Source: Odiellus spinosus (taxonomy: Eukaryota; Arthropoda; Arachnida; Opiliones; Phalangiidae). Taken from it: a stretch of 64,000 nt of DNA. A program made the position numbers and the translations under genes. Positions 1-11,500 of this stretch are shown in pieces. The stretch's first letter is position 1, and each line of letters starts with the position of its first letter. Below the pieces are notes generated by a model. It worked only from the letters and a program-made list of their open reading frames with translations, made no database searches and was not told the DNA's origin. The stretch is from positions 16,926,942-16,990,941 of the forward strand of contig OY987232.1 of NCBI GenBank assembly GCA_963920705.1, written 5' to 3'.

Positions 1-1050
1 GGATTGTTAACTACGGGATATCTGGGTGCTAAAAATGTTGTAGATTATTTACATTCTACAGTAATATATTTCTCCACTTTCGCCCCTCAAATTGTCTCGT
101 GTGAAGTAGGCTTTAACCAAATTATATCGCCAGAAACATGACAAACTAGAGATTAATTAAATCTGTTCAACGCAATTTTAGTTTTTAAATAATTTTCAGA
201 ACGACTCTTATATTTAGTAACAAATGAATAAAAAAAAATTGAATAAAAACTATTCAAAATTAAACCAGCTAATTAAATTTCTTATTTACAGTAGACGTGT
301 TAGCGTGTAATGTTATGGGCCTATCTTCATGTGTAATGCAATTCTGATTAACCTAAAAACTTTATCAGGCCTTTTTTATTTGAATAAGTTTCAAAAAATA
401 GTGAACTTCCTTATTGAATTTAAATTTACATCGAAAATTTATTGAGTCGTAACAAGGAGACTATTATTTATTATTTGTTATATTAAGAAGGTCTGTATTT
501 GCGTAATAAATGGCCAGTTTAATTTTTGTAACCAAGAGCTTATTAAAATTAAATTCGTAGAGAATATTAACATCATATTAGGTTCTGTTTGTGTACCGTT
601 CTTAGCTATTGGGGACTCAGCAACGTTGATTAGAACTTATCTTTAGTTTGCTTATATTTTACCAAAGGAATTCTTACTGATAGTGAAAAGGTACTTAGAC
701 TGTTCGAGGGAAAACCGGCCTGCAACAATTTCGAAATACTTTAAAGGGAATGTTCCAGGATAAAAGTCACAGGTTGTTATGTTTGGTATTTCCTTTTAAT
801 CTACACGAGACGGACATTCCTACATGCCTCCAGATCTGATTAGACAAGTGTTTGTTTCGTATATAAACGTCTTGAGCTTGAACTTGAAATTAGTCAAACT
901 TTTCGTTGCTCACCATCGAGAAACCATCAGACGAATAAAAAAATCCATCAAAAATGAAGGTCAGTTACTAATATCTTATGTATTCAAATTTAGTTCGCAT
1001 CGAAAGAAAGTTAGGATAATAATCTACCACATTAGAAGAATATTTTCTGT
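1..1050. other. Stretch without recognised gene
   Basis: AT-rich DNA with many stops in all frames. The only open frame (824-1093, +) has no recognisable domain and runs into the family A element at its 3' end, so I do not call it. The last bases (about 1051-1067), together with 1406-1466, match the right arm of family C, which family A has split. Confidence 0.6.
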
Positions 1051-1067
1051 CCCTTTGCTGATAATAT

Positions 1068-1405
1068 CAGAAGCCGATGAAACCCTCCTTTGAAGTCTAG
1101 TACTCTAATGTTTCATATAGCGCTCCTCTCTGTATGGGTAAAATTCCCGATTTTACCAGATCGGAGGGGTCCTACTTCATACCCTCCTGTCTACGGAAAA
1201 TTGGAAATTCTCTCTCTCCACAAACGACGACGTTTTTTGGACGAACTCCAAGGCTGCTAGAGATATTCGCTCGACGAACTCCCGCTCCGAAAATATCTAC
1301 CGTTAGGAGGCGTACGAATCGCGCTTTTTAAAACTAACCCATACAGAGAGGGGTAGACAAGACCAGGGAGTAATAGACTTCAAAGGAGGGTTTCATTGGC
1401 TTCTG
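1068..1405 (-). mobile_element. Family A inverted-repeat element (MITE-like), full copy
   Basis: Non-autonomous element bounded by inverted repeats beginning CAGAAGCCGATGAAACCCTC; a second inner inverted segment contains CCTCTCTGTATGGG. No transposase is encoded. It is flanked on both sides by CTGATAATAT, of which ATAATAT is the 7 bp expected from other copies. The host sequence is the right arm of a family C element: TTGCTGATAATAT before it continues as ATTAAGCTGCGGGGCGTTG after it. The strand is relative to the more common orientation, in which GTCTTGTCTACCCCTCTC lies near the left end. Confidence 0.85.
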
Positions 1406-1466
1406 CTGATAATATTAAGCTGCGGGGCGTTGTTAACTTTTATGGAATAAAGATATAGACTTTTGG
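1406..1466. mobile_element. Family C element, right-end fragment
   Basis: GGGCGTTGTTAACTTTTATG followed by a terminus ending ATAGACTTTTG matches the right inverted repeat of the family C copy at 15078-15464. The matching arm continues upstream of the family A insertion (1051-1067). No left arm was found. Confidence 0.6.
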
Positions 1467-1900
1467 TTCTAATAACAATCACAAAATTGTTTAATTTTGA
1501 ATTTACATTATAGGTTATTCTTTTATCCATGATTGTTTTACTTTCGGGCGTGTGTTTGATGCCTGGCGAAGTTGAAGCCCAAATTGACTTCGGTTGCACT
1601 TTGTCTTGTTCTATTTGGAACGTATGTCGAGTTCGAAACTTGCGTAATCTCAACAAATGCGGTTCTGAACCCAGCAATTGCCGTTGTACTCGTTTCGCCT
1701 CTGGATAATATCTGCACTGACACAAATATCGCGCATTACAATTAAACATGTCCAGTTATTATGAATAATTTGATGGTGTCATTACCACAATTGTAAAATT
1801 AAATTCAAAACGAGTGATTGAAATTAATTAATTATGAAATTCCCTGTTGTATTTCTTCATATATTTTATTTCAGGTAAATTATTTCGGGTTCCTTATCAT

Positions 1901-2085
1901 CAGAAGCCGATGAAACCCTCCTTTGAAGTCTACTACTCTAATGTTCCATATAGCGCTCCTCTCTGTATGGGTAAAATTCCCAATTTTGCGAGATCGGAGG
2001 GGTCCTACTTCATACCCTCCTGTCTACGGAAAATTGGAAATTCTCTCTCTCCACAAACGACGACGTTTTTTTGACGAACTCCAAG
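1901..2085 (-). mobile_element. Family A element, truncated copy
   Basis: Begins with the family A terminus CAGAAGCCGATGAAACCCTC and follows the reverse-orientation copy as far as the CGACGACGTTTTTTTGACG segment near the middle, then stops matching at about 2085. The second half and right terminus are missing. Confidence 0.8.
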
Positions 2086-2159
2086 AAAAAACAATTTGTT
2101 GTTAGGCTTCATTCACCCTTAATTCTCCTCAGCATAAAGTTATATATTATTCTTTTTAG

Positions 2160-2496
2160 CAGAAGCCAATGAAACCCTCCTTTGAAGTCTATTACTCCCT
2201 GGTCTTGTCTACCCCTCTCTGTATGGGTTAGTTTCAAAAAGCGCGATTCGTACGCCTCCTAACGGTAGATATTTTCCAAGCGGGAGTTCGTCGAGCGAAT
2301 ATCTCTAACAGTCTCGGAGATCGTCAAAAAAACGTCGTCGTTTGTGGAGAGAGAGAATTTCCAATTTTTCGTAGACAGGGGGTATGAAGTAGGACCCCTC
2401 CGATCTCGTAAAATTGGGAATTTTACCCATACAGAGAGGAGCGCTATATGAAACATTAGAGTAGTAGACTTCAAAGGAGGGTTTCATCGGCTTCTG
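2160..2496 (+). mobile_element. Family A element, full copy
   Basis: Both inverted termini are present (CAGAAGCC... and ...GGCTTCTG). Flanks carry a direct duplication TTTTTAG on each side (7 bp). It lies 75 bp from the truncated copy at 1901-2085. Confidence 0.88.
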
Positions 2497-2777
2497 TTTT
2501 TAGCAATAGAAAGCTTATTTTTCGTTCCAACTCTAAATCAAGTTACGTCAAGAGGCTCGAACTGCAGAAGACGCCTTACGGTAGACTATACCATGGCAAC
2601 TGTTGAGGCTTATCAAGGTTAAAATAACATCAAATATTTACTTAACTTTTTTAATAAAATTTATTAGTCACGTTGACTTTTATATTTAAGCAACATTTTA
2701 GGAAAATATTTGACCAAACACGTTTCTTTTCAATCAAGCTTGAAACTCGAAGTAAGAGGTTATTTGAATCTTAGAAA

Positions 2778-4425
2778 ATGTGCGAAAGTGTGAGTGAAAG
2801 TTGGTGGAGAGACAATGACGAAGAATTCGTGGAGTTTGGTTCCTTTGAAGAATTGGAAAGTTTCTCCGACAGATGTTCCAAACATATGGCCACCGTGGAA
2901 AACGAATCCCATTGGGATCTCGTTGAAATTCCCGTTAAATTCTACTCACAATTTAAAGTAAATATTAATTGCACTTCAGTCTAGGCCTAACTTAAATTGT
3001 AGTTATTATTAGAGCTCGGAATAACTTCGGATATCCATTGATAACTAGGCTTTTTTTCAGATATTTTAATATCGGAAAAATTAAGTTAATATAAATCCAC
3101 AAATTATATAAACAGAATCGTATTCAAATGCTGGATACGAATTAGACCCGGAGATAAAATTTTAAGCTCGATTAATAAACAAATCGCGTTTATTCGAACG
3201 GATAATACGACGTTTCTCGAAATCCGTGTACAATGAAATATAATAATTCGATTTTTTTTCATCTAAATCGAAAGGAACAATTCTAGCTTCGAGATCTCAA
3301 TTTTGGGTTAAAATAGACGAAGAAACTCTTTGGTTTCAAATTGTTCTTATCGGCGAATGAATAACTCGTATCAATTTCCTAAATAACAATGAGTACGAAT
3401 TGTAAGTTTGCCGTTACATTCGGGTATACGTTAACTCGAATAAGAAATGGATTTTTTATCGCAAACGGATAATATCTGATTGACATTCATTAACAATTCC
3501 GAACTCTACTTATTTTAATCACATTATAATTATCTGTAATTTAAAGGAAAATGGTGGCGAGATTCTAGAATCATTTTCCAAGTTTTCTTACGACGACCGT
3601 GATGAAGGATTTAAATCAATTTGCGTCGGAAAAGGTTTTAAACTAAAGAATTTATTGGTCGAAGAATTTCTGCTGAGTCACGCTGATTTGGAACATAAAC
3701 TGTTCTTCGCATCCACGGCGACTGACAAACTGCTGAACAAAAACGACATCTTATCTGTGGATAAAATCGACAAAGACGTTTACAGGAATCTTAATGTCCA
3801 CTGTACGTTAGCGCTTAGAATCCGAGTGAATAATAGAGCAGGTTTTTTGTTCTTCGAGCTGGTTGTGTACAACTTTAAACCCGCGATAATTATGGAAGAT
3901 AATTCGGAGCCAACGACGCACGAAATCAATCTGCCATACGACAGAATTTCGAAATTCAAATGCGTCGACAAATCGTACGTCATAACAGTAATTAAATCGA
4001 ATAACGAAGATATCAACGAGTTTGTTTTCATCTCTTACGTGAAACGAGCTTTCGAACGAGTCGATTTTGCTATCAAATATTATTCTTTATTTTTCATTAA
4101 GTTTCCAGTGATTTTCATTTCGAAAAGGCTTAGCAACGAAGTAAATTCGGTGATAATTTTGAAACACTTTGAAGAGTCGATTAAAATTGAAACGCTCGAC
4201 CATTCTGGGCAGTTTTTAGTCGAACGGTTTTCTTTGGACTATTTTAAAAAAGGGAAAATTGAAAAGAGCGTCGAAAAAGCCATCGAAAGAGTCGCGATAT
4301 CGTTTGAAAAAGATCCTTTGTCGATTAGAAATGAATTAGAAATAATATGCGCTTCTTTATTAGATGAATCATTCGCCATAAAATCTGTTTCTCTGATGAA
4401 ATATATTTTGGGGAGTGGAAATTAA
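2778..4425 (+). CDS. Two-exon gene of unknown function, 352 aa
   Basis: Exon 1 is 2778-2957 (60 codons) and exon 2 is 3547-4425 (292 codons plus TAA). The donor is AAA|GTAAAT and the acceptor TTTAAAG|GAAAAT, both phase 0. The protein starts MCESVSESWWRDNDEEFVEF, has an acidic, tryptophan-containing N-terminus, then alternating hydrophobic/charged segments suggesting a mixed alpha/beta fold. I see no signal peptide, clear membrane span or catalytic motif, and I do not recognise the family. Coding status is supported by the long open second exon, its lower AT content and the in-phase junction. Of the 589-bp intron, 497 bp is a family H element. A family G element begins just after the stop, probably in the 3' UTR. 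The product could be a fast-evolving orthologue of a known protein that needs a profile search. Confidence 0.65.
3011..3507 (+). mobile_element. Family H inverted-repeat element inside an intron
   Basis: Termini AGAGCTCGGAAT and ATTCCGAACTCT are inverted repeats. The interior, including CGCGTTTATTCGAACGGATA and CAATGAGTACGAATTGTAAG, recurs in inverse orientation at 18205-18744. No coding capacity. I could not define a target duplication. Confidence 0.8.
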
Positions 4426-4447
4426 ATTTAAAATTAGCGGTTTTTCT

Positions 4448-4735
4448 AATAGTCCTGGTCGATTTGCCGGAAATGGGCCCTTGTCTCATAGCCGCGCCGC
4501 CATCTTTTTGTAGTAACAGGCTGCCAGACTATTTCTAATTTTATTTCCCACAAACCAAATTCAAGTTGTTAGTCCAACGCTTCCTATATGATAAAGTATA
4601 GGAGGCGTTGGCTAGTCTGTAGCTATTTTCACACTACAAAAAGATGGCGGACGATCACATGACAAAAAGTTTTCCCCGCCAAAATTTTCGCGAGGTTCTC
4701 TAGACTTCCGGTTTTGGAAATCGACCAGGACTATT
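4448..4735. mobile_element. Family G hairpin element with TA flanks
   Basis: TA-GTCCTGGTCGATTT at the left is matched by AAATCGACCAGGAC-TA at the right, giving a 14-bp inverted repeat flanked by TA as in Tc1/mariner-derived MITEs. Two further inverted segments lie inside: CATCTTTTTGTAG versus CTACAAAAAGATG, and CCAACGCTTCCTATA versus TATAGGAGGCGTTGG. No ORF. Confidence 0.7.
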
Positions 4736-4739
4736 GTAC

Positions 4740-5546
4740 CTTTCAATACTGTGGCAAAGGATGCACGGATTAGGTACAAAATATTAAATAATCATCTTAT
4801 GAAACGCTTGCATTTTGTCTACTGGAATATGTCGTTCTATTTGTAAGAGACTTTTCCTTTAAACAAACCTTTATCGAAACATGCCTTCAACAAATTCTTC
4901 ACGATAAAATTTAAACAAAGGATGAACAAATATTATTCGAACTGTCATCGTAATTTAAGATTTATTTTGTCAAGCTTTTCCATGTATTGCGTGGGTTTAA
5001 AAGAATAGAATCCCAATAAACATGAATTCTAAGTATTGAATTTGAAATAGCCGCCCCTTTCCCGGCCGAAATAAATCGAAATTTAACAAGCAGACGACAC
5101 GATGATTTTGGCTGGTATTAAAGAGATCCGCTGTGGACTGGATACTGTGGATTTAGGTACTCCAAGGATACTTAAATTATTTAATAGGTTTCCTCGATCG
5201 GAGGTAGATATTTTTGCCATTGTTATTCAAGTACGTGAATCTAGAAACTTTCAATGTCATCCCATCTCGCTAACGTCAAGCGAGCTAAGTAAAGAGTTAG
5301 AGAGGAAAGTCTCATCTGTGTGACGTAGCACTTGTTGTACTTGCGCCCTTAGTTTTTTTCGACCAATTCAATTCAATCTCAATTCATAAGTTAATTCGTG
5401 TGGCTACAATCAGAGGCTAGTAAGGTTTGAGTAGTTTCGGTATGAACGCCGGTACTAAAGTTATGTAGTCCAACTGAACAGAAGCTTTTGTGTGGGGTTT
5501 GGGCTAACTGTTCTTTGGCAGAAGCCTATCTTAGCGTGACGTCATT
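4740..5546. other. Intergenic stretch upstream of TXNDC11
   Basis: Region between the unknown gene and TXNDC11. It holds a short open stretch at 5102-5230 (+) starting ATG and ending at a good donor (CAA|GTACGT), but no partner exon could be joined. The TXNDC11 promoter is expected within the last few hundred bases; I see no clear TATA box. Confidence 0.5.
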
Positions 5547-8500
5547 ATGGCGACCAGCAACAACACGGACGAAACCGATGATGAGAAAACGGCGGAGACA
5601 CGTGGCTCTTATCGCCTTTTGCAAGTTATGACCGCCTATGGGCGAGAATTCTGCTTTTTGTTGGCCGTCTTATTCACAGCCTTCGCCGCTTTTCAAAATG
5701 GGTAAGAAATCTTAATACTATTGCTTATATATTTGGCGTTATTTGCTAAGCCTAACCCCCTCCCCTGGAGAAGCTCCAAAAGTTTCTTCAAGATTCAAGT
5801 ATATAACTGGCACTGTCTCTCGTCTGGGGCCGAATGAGTCTGGCTATTTTTAGAAACCTGAGAAGGTGTTACTTGCCAAAATGTTTTACAGCAAGCCTGC
5901 TTGTTTTGACCCACAATTTTATCTTTTCATTGACAATACAAGAAGTCTTAAACAGGCAATGACTGATCTTGCGATACATTTTAGTCATCTAATCTTATAT
6001 TTATGGTACCTACGTTATTTTAATATGTTTCTACCCATATGTTAGGTTAGACAGTAGGCACGGATCAATAGATCTTATTGTAATTGAGTTGATTAAGAAG
6101 AATGTTCTTTGGCTTAATACGAAAATTATTTCTTTGTATGTTCAGGCCTCTTAAAACTCGAAAAGCAAATCCACCGCAGAGGTTCTTCCCTTTATCCTCA
6201 CTGGTCACGGACTTTTACGTGGGCAATATGCAGGGACTTAACACCCTGCTTATGGAAAATGACATCTCCATTGTCATGTATTACGCTCCCTGGGATGCAG
6301 TTTGCATTCAGGCTCGATCCGAATTCGAAACCGCCGCGAGATATTATCACGCTCAGGTAAGACTCATTTTCATATCTAGTTACAAACACATGTAAATCCT
6401 TAAACCTAAACTATAGAGCTTAACTTTGTCTATATCTCTTATTGGGTTTAGGTATTCTTTGCGGCTGTTAACTGCTGGTGGCCAGAGGGTGAATGTCGTC
6501 GATCGTTGAAGTTGCAGTCATACCCGCTGTTGCTGGCGCACGTGCGTCGAGCGGGAACAGTTACTTATAGTGGACCTTTATTGGCCACTTATCTGATACC
6601 GTTTCTTGATAATGTTCTCTCGCCCGTCTTTCCGATTTATCAACAAGGAGAACTGCTCGATCTTCAAGCTCAACACGAGGTAATTACAAAACTTTTGTTT
6701 AATAGAAATTTGTCCGTTTTATTAATTTGACAATACAATATTCTGTCAAATGTATGCTGATGGACTAGATTAAATTTCAATCCTATTGTAAATGTCTAAA
6801 GAATAATTTCACTGACGTTTTATTGGATGGAATACATTTTATGGTCTTCCTCTATTTTATCCCTAAACATTTGAAGACTTCTATAGCCTAAAACTCTTGC
6901 GCTTTCCTTAACTAACCTTAGTCTTTATTCTTTTATTTTGAACCTAAATATCACGATACTTTTCGCACCTTTTTTTAATTTATTGTTTTTGTTTGATTGT
7001 TTCAGGCTGTGATGGTAGGATATTTTGAATTTCACTCATCGCCTCAGCCTCCGGGCTATCGTCAATATTACATTGCAGCCTTAAAAATGCTTGGAAAAGG
7101 TAACTATCTCAAAGGATTGTGACATTCGTATTGAGATTTAATTTAAAATCTTAACAAGATTTGTTGGGGATTTGAAAGATTCCAAGGATTGGTAGCCAGG
7201 AGTGGAAAGATTGGTAAGGGAGAATGGAAAGATTGGTAAAGGAGATTCGAAATATTGGTAGCTGGGATATTGGATAGATTGGTAGGGGGGGGGGGATTGG
7301 GAAAGATAGGTAGCCGGGTGGCATTGGGAAAGATTGGGAAAGATTGGTAGCAGGGATGTTGGAAAGATTGGTAGCAGGGATGTTGGAAAGATTGGTAGCA
7401 GGGATGTTGGAAAGATTGGTAGCAGGTGAATTGGGAAAGATTGGTAGCTGGGTGGCATTGGGAAAGATTGGTAGCCAGGTGGCATTGGGAAAGATTGGTA
7501 GCAGGGTGGGCTTGGGAAAGATTGGTAGCCGGGTGGCATTGGGAAAGATTGGTAGCCGGGTGGGCTTGGGAAAGATTGGTAGCTGGGTGGCCTTGGGAAA
7601 GATTGGTAGCCAGGTGGCATTGGGAAAGATTGGTAGCAGGGTGGGCTTGGGAAAGATTGGTAGCCGGGTGGCATTGGGAAAGATTGGTAGCAGGGTGGGC
7701 TTGGGAAAGATTGGTAGCTGGGTGGCATTGGGAAAGATTGGTAGCTGGGTGGGATTGGGAAAGAGTGGTAGCCGGGTGGCATTGGGAAAGTTTGGTAGCC
7801 GGGTGGCATTGGGAAAGTTTGGTAGCTGGGTGGGATTGGGAAAGAGTGGTAGCCGGGTGGCATTGGGAAAGATTGGTAACAGGTGGATTGGGAAAGATTG
7901 GAAGTAGGTGGATTGGATAAGATTGGTAGGTGATATCTTTTAAAGAAACGGTGAAACAAATGTCCATTTTTATTAGTTTGACGATATAATATTTTGTCAA
8001 ATGTATGCTGATGGACTAGATTAAATTTCTATCCTACTAAATGTCTAAAGAATAATTCTTCTGACATTTTGTAGCGCAAAATACATTTGTTTTATGAATA
8101 TAATGAAAATAATTTGTCAGGATATGAAAGATTTATGTTGGGACTCGAAAATTAAGTCAATCTCGCGTACCCCTAGAACATTATATCTTGATATCCATTA
8201 CCTATGTTCCCACTTGGATGTAGATACGACTCGTAGGTTGGGCTTTGCGGTAGTGACGAGTCGAGCAGCAGCCGTGAGATTAAGGGTGACGGCTGAGTCT
8301 GTCATCCTTCATTCTTGGAATGGAACGAAAGTTTATCCAGAACCAATCGTTAAGAGTGAAAATCTAGTCAATTGGGCCTACAATAACCTGCATCAGGTAG
8401 TGAAAGTTACGATGATTCTGGACAAAATTTTAATCAGTCTAAAACGAATAATTGTCGCACTCAACTTAGGTTTGTACTTGGCTATCTCCTTCTGGTATGA

Positions 8501-11500
8501 AAAGTCGTCTCATGGCTCAAGTATTAGAGAAATCGCCAACCCTCATCCTATTCACACCCAGAAATCTCATGTTGGGGCCACCGCCCTACTATGACTTGGT
8601 TAATATTAAAATTATTATTTAATTTATATCCGCGCATGCCCAAATCTGATTTTAAATCAAATTAGCTTCGTGAAACGGCTATGAACTACTACAACTGCGA
8701 TAACTCTCCCGGAGTGACTTCGGTGATCCATCGTATTATTTTAAAGCGTCATATCAAGCAGAAAGATTTTGATAAACTGCGGGACGTGTGTAGTCCTAGG
8801 AATGTGGATATGACTGCCACCGGGGAACAACCATTCGCTTCCGCCTGCTGCCAGTCAAACACCATTTCCATGAGCAGACGCAAATCTTCCTCAAAAGGTG
8901 ATAACAATTGCTACTGTTCTTCCTGTATCTACACGGCCAATGGGTGGCCACTTGCCAGTGGGGATGACGTCTGCCGTAAAGCGCTGCAAGTTGCCAGCAT
9001 AAATAGGTAAATCATCAAGCTCTCTCTTTTTAATATTAATCAATTTTTATAAGGCTCTGATTAATCAGTTTATATAAGGCTCTAAATTAATCATAAAAGG
9101 TTCTGATTAATCATTTTGTAAAAGGTTCTGATTAATCAATATTTATAAATAGTTCTGATTAATCAATTTATGAAAGATTCTGATTAATCAATATTTATAA
9201 AAGGTTCTGATTAATCAATTTATGAAAGGTTCTGATTAATCAATTTATAAAAGATTCTGATTAATCAATATTTATAAAAGGTTCTGATTAATCAGTTTAT
9301 AAAAGGTTATGATTAATCAGTTTATAAAAGGTTCTGATTAATCAGTTTATAAAAGGCTCTGATTAATCAATTTATAAATAACCCTGATTAATCATTTGAA
9401 AAATAACCCTGATTAATCATTTGAAAAATAACCCTGATTAATCATTTTAAAAATAACCCTGATTTATAAATTCATACCCGACCAGATTGATCAATTCATA
9501 TCCGTCCTGATTGATCAATTCATATCCGTCCTGATTGATCAATTCATACCCGTCCTGATTGATCACAATTCATACCCGACCTGATTGATCACAATTCATA
9601 CCCGACCTGATTGATCAATTCATACCCGACCTGTTTAATCACATTATAATCTTGTAAATTGTGACAGGAGATTACGAAAAGGATCGTGCGACAGTCGCCG
9701 TTTCAGCTTAAACTTGGGCGGCAACCCTTTCTACTTCGCTTCCTTCAAGTGCCTTTCTAGACAATCTGAATTTGCCAAATTAACTCTTTCACTGGCGGTG
9801 GGAACGAGCAAAGCTTCGGGGGTCGAAGATGATAAAATTATTAAAATGTCCTTAACGAAGAAGAAACAAGAGTGTCGTCACTTAAATTTGGCCCTGAAGT
9901 ACAGTTCCTTTAATTTCCCATTGGCCCCTCCGCAACCCAGTTTGTCATATTGGCAAGCTAATTTCTCCGGGTTGGGTTGCCGAACCAATCGTTCTCTCAG
10001 TTTCTTGGCCTTGGATACGGTGCTTCATCACACGTTTGCGGAGCATCTGGGAGTCGATATCTACGCGATGCCTCATCAAACTGCGGCCATCATTGTTGAA
10101 GCCAAGGTAAATACTTTTCCCAAGTGTTTTTTAATCTAGCAAACCTTACAAAAGTTTGTCACTATTTAGACCCAAAATATTTCTGTTTTAATTTTCAGCA
10201 AGAAAGTCAGTATTTGTTACCAGACGTGAATAAACACAGTTTAGTGGATTTTATCAAAAACTTCACTCTGGGGAGATTGGATCGCTACTTAAGAAGCGTC
10301 TCCTCACCTTATCCAACTTCCCCACTCGATGAGTTAGCCGGTGCCCTCTGCGTTCTCGAGGTCACCACCGATACATTCGCTGAAATTGTACTCAATCAAA
10401 ATAAGGATGTAATTCTGATGTACTACGCTCCTTGGTGCGTTTTCTGCAGTGGTATCGCTCATATATACTTAACAGTGGCCAAATTCTTCTCCGACGTAGA
10501 AGGCATCACATTCGCCAGGTAATTTATTTCAAGGGACTGTTCCTTAGGTTAATTCAGTCATGATTTAATATTTTTAAATGTATTAAATAGGGTTAGTAAT
10601 TTTAATCTCAATTTCACCTCGATTACATTTTGGTTTCGCCCCAATTTATATCTTGATTTTTAAGCAGATTTTAAAGACGATTTAATCTCATTTTAATCAC
10701 GATTTTTAAGCAGATTTTAATCTCATTCTAATTCAATCTAGCCCCAGTTTAATCAAGATGTAATCTGGATTTTTTAAGATGATTAAATATTTTTAATTTT
10801 GAATTTAATTTAATCACAGTTCAATCGTGGTTTAATCATCCATTTTGTTTTAATTTATTCTTCAGGATTAACGGTGATCTGAATGATCTTCCTTGGGAAT
10901 TCACTGTGGAAAAATACCCGACGATACTTTTTTTCCCAGCTCATAGGTAAATTTTTTGTTACATTAGTCCATTGAATCAAAATTGAGGGGAATTAGTGTT
11001 TATAGAAGTTTAACGTGAAAATGATGGTACAATTGTTTCTCATCTTGTTTTCAAAGAAAATCCGAAAGCGTGGAGTTTCCATCTACTCTGCCAATCAACA
11101 ATGTGAACTTGATTCAGTTTGTGTTGGCAAATGCGCGACCCAACATTCGTTGGCAAGCTGCTATGCAATTATGCGATGGTGATTGTCAAACGCAGAATGC
11201 CTTGCAGTCTTCTTTACAAGTGCAAGATCTCTTCCTGGAGTTACGCACATTGCGTAATCAACTCCATCACTTGGAAGATTATCTCTTTGGCCTAGCCAAA
11301 GACGAGTCTCTCAAATCCAGGGAATTACCTCCGGGACCGTTTCCCGACGAGGCGCCTCAGTGGAAGAGTCTCAATGGTGAGTAAAATCGAGTAGACCCTT
11401 TCTGTTTAGGCTTAAATTGGTTTTATTTAAGTCTATTTATATCCCCCAAGATACCAGGTCTATTTAGACCCCCAAGTTATCCATTTTATTTAGACTCACT

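Noticed and set aside
824-1093. 89-codon ORF before the first family A element.
   Set aside because: No domain, no splice partner, and its end lies within the transposon terminus.
1134-2487. Recurrent small ORFs beginning MKPSFEVYYSN or MKSTT in several places.
   Set aside because: They lie entirely inside family A elements and differ in frame and length between copies; a MITE without coding selection explains them.
7138-8000. Long open frames on both strands (up to 285 codons).
   Set aside because: They are the 24-27 bp minisatellite read in different frames; a unit length divisible by three keeps frames open. No start context, no non-repeat domain, and the region is an intron of TXNDC11.
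8094-8223. Upstream extension of TXNDC11 exon 5 to the in-frame ATG at 8094.
   Set aside because: Exon 4 ends in phase 1 and joins correctly only to the acceptor at 8222-8223, which also starts where similarity to vertebrate TXNDC11 resumes.
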